Assembly: GCF_021513275.1 (NCBI RefSeq)
Contig: NZ_CP090978.1
Location: 3,038,001 to 3,102,000, forward strand
Direction of reading: 5' to 3'
Length of the DNA: 64,000 nt
From: Paenibacillus hexagrammi
GTDB lineage: Bacteria > Bacillota > Bacilli > Paenibacillales > NBRC-103111
Positions 63,256 through 64,000 of the stretch are shown here, piece by piece. The notes under the pieces are model-generated. The model was not told the DNA's origin, did no database searches, and saw nothing but the letters and a program-made list of their open reading frames with translations. How positions within the stretch are numbered: position 1 is the first letter of the stretch; each line of letters starts with the position of its first letter. The translations under genes and the position numbers were made by a program.

Positions 63256-64000
63256 TCACGACTGTCCTTTATTCACCTTCTTGATAAGCATCTTCCGATA
63301 ATCCGTCGGCGAATGCCCCACGATCTTCCTGAACACTCTGCTGAAGTAGTTCGGGTCGTGATAGCCTACCTCATAGGTAATCTCCTTTAAGCTCTTATCG
63401 GTTTCCTGCATCAGCTGCTTGGCTGTTTCCATCCTGCAATCGGTTAAATAATCAATGTAATTCATGCCGAAATATTCCTTGAACACCTTACTCACATAAT
63501 ACGGATTCCGGTCTACGGTGGCTGCGATCTTTTCCAGGGATAAATCCTCATTCGCATGTTGCTTAATGTATTGCTTCAGCGTCAACAGCTGGTCCGTATC
63601 CATCTCGGCCGCGGTCGCTGCCGCCGTTTCTGACATTTGACCGATTAGTCTGCGGGCCTCCGCTTTCAATTGCACATAGCTTGCCGCTTGGCTGGCGAAG
63701 TAAGGCTTGATGACGTCAATTCCCATCTCCTGCAGCGCACGATTGGTCATGATCAACACTTCAAATATGCGCTGTTGGGCCATTCCGATGCTCTGACCTG
63801 CTCCTTCATAGATGTCGATCATTACCGCCACTTGATCCGCTGCCGCCAACCAGTTTCTACGCCGGATCTCTTCGAGGAGATCCCGTTCCATCTGAAAGGT
63901 TACTTGCAGCGGTGCTTGCTTGCCCGAACCAGCCAGATCCTCGTAGAAGCAATAACCGGACGGCAAAGAGGTATCCGCAGAGGCGAGCAGTGCTTCATGA
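63256..64000 (-). CDS. AraC-type (YesN-like) response regulator, C-terminal part
   Basis: The visible 247 residues run off the right edge, so the receiver domain is outside the window. The C-terminal AraC DNA-binding domain is intact with two helix-turn-helix motifs: LSLEKIAATVDRNPYYVSKVFKEYFG and KEITYEVGYHDPNYFSRVFRKIVGHSPTDYRK. The linker region is helical. This is the YesN pattern, which works with YesM-type sensor kinases. It lies directly upstream of the sugar-binding gene, so it probably activates that ABC operon. Confidence 0.9.
   Translation of the reverse strand, partial: HEALLASADTSLPSGYCFYEDLAGSGKQAPLQVTFQMERDLLEEIRRRNWLAAADQVAVMIDIYEGAGQSIGMAQQRIFEVLIMTNRALQEMGIDVIKPYFASQAASYVQLKAEARRLIGQMSETAAATAAEMDTDQLLTLKQYIKQHANEDLSLEKIAATVDRNPYYVSKVFKEYFGMNYIDYLTDCRMETAKQLMQETDKSLKEITYEVGYHDPNYFSRVFRKIVGHSPTDYRKMLIKKVNKGQS

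Overview
The window looks like chromosomal DNA of a spore-forming Gram-positive bacterium of the Paenibacillaceae, most likely Paenibacillus or a close relative. The evidence is a CotE spore-coat gene beside mutS and mutL, a mutL-miaA-hfq run, copper-amine-oxidase-type stalk domains, YesN/AraC-type sugar regulation, a cohesin/dockerin beta-galactosidase and strong AGGAGG ribosome binding sites. No tRNA, rRNA, CRISPR array or insertion sequence was seen. Base composition is moderate except for an AT-rich patch around 24.7-26.4 kb.

Layout. 1-6.8 kb: two GNAT acetyltransferases, an SDR oxidoreductase, then a leftward set of a DUF218 protein, an alpha/beta hydrolase, a cyclophilin lipoprotein and a class A penicillin-binding protein. 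6.9-17.9 kb: a leftward DNA-repair/RNA block, cotE, putative amidoligase, mutS, S41 protease, mutL, RsmJ-like methyltransferase, miaA, hfq. 18-27 kb: aromatic-acid-exporter-like protein, NMT1-type ABC importer, M32 carboxypeptidase, HesB-like protein, carbonic anhydrase, and an AT-rich patch with a decayed Imm53-type immunity gene, an Xre regulator and an unknown gene. 27-36.7 kb: a MacAB-type export operon with a lipoprotein and a four-repeat exported protein, preceded by a kinase/regulator pair and a DUF309 gene. 36.8-44.2 kb: a GH18 enzyme with six N-terminal repeats, a zinc ribbon protein, an exported Fn3-like protein, an MscS channel, a DUF4386 protein and a small regulator/membrane-protein pair. 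44.3-50.3 kb: a two-component system facing a small double-glycine leader peptide gene, then a TetR gene divergent from an MFS-peroxiredoxin operon. 50.3-64 kb: a large modular GH2 enzyme, speD, a DinB-family gene and a xylose/ChvE-type ABC sugar operon with an AraC-type response regulator running off the end.

The most interesting item is a 52-residue ORF at 47297-47455 (minus). It matches the double-glycine leader pattern (VSKEQLEEVKGG, then a 17-residue Lys/Pro-rich tail with no Cys, Ser or Thr). It has a strong ribosome binding site and a promoter whose -35 region is replaced by two 8-bp direct repeats exactly 11 bp apart, as expected for an OmpR/PhoB-type regulator. The adjacent kinase/regulator pair shares its terminator. 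This suggests a small exported peptide, possibly a signal, under control of its neighbour.

A second strong signal concerns quality. At least thirteen single-base indels break eleven otherwise intact genes (ten missing bases, three extra), most of them in 4-7 nt homopolymers. Each gene regains an open frame and an integral codon count when corrected. This points to sequencing or assembly error more than to biology. Because both mutS and mutL are affected, a mismatch-repair-deficient lineage is the alternative to exclude. Coordinates of broken genes are given for the full corrected extent.
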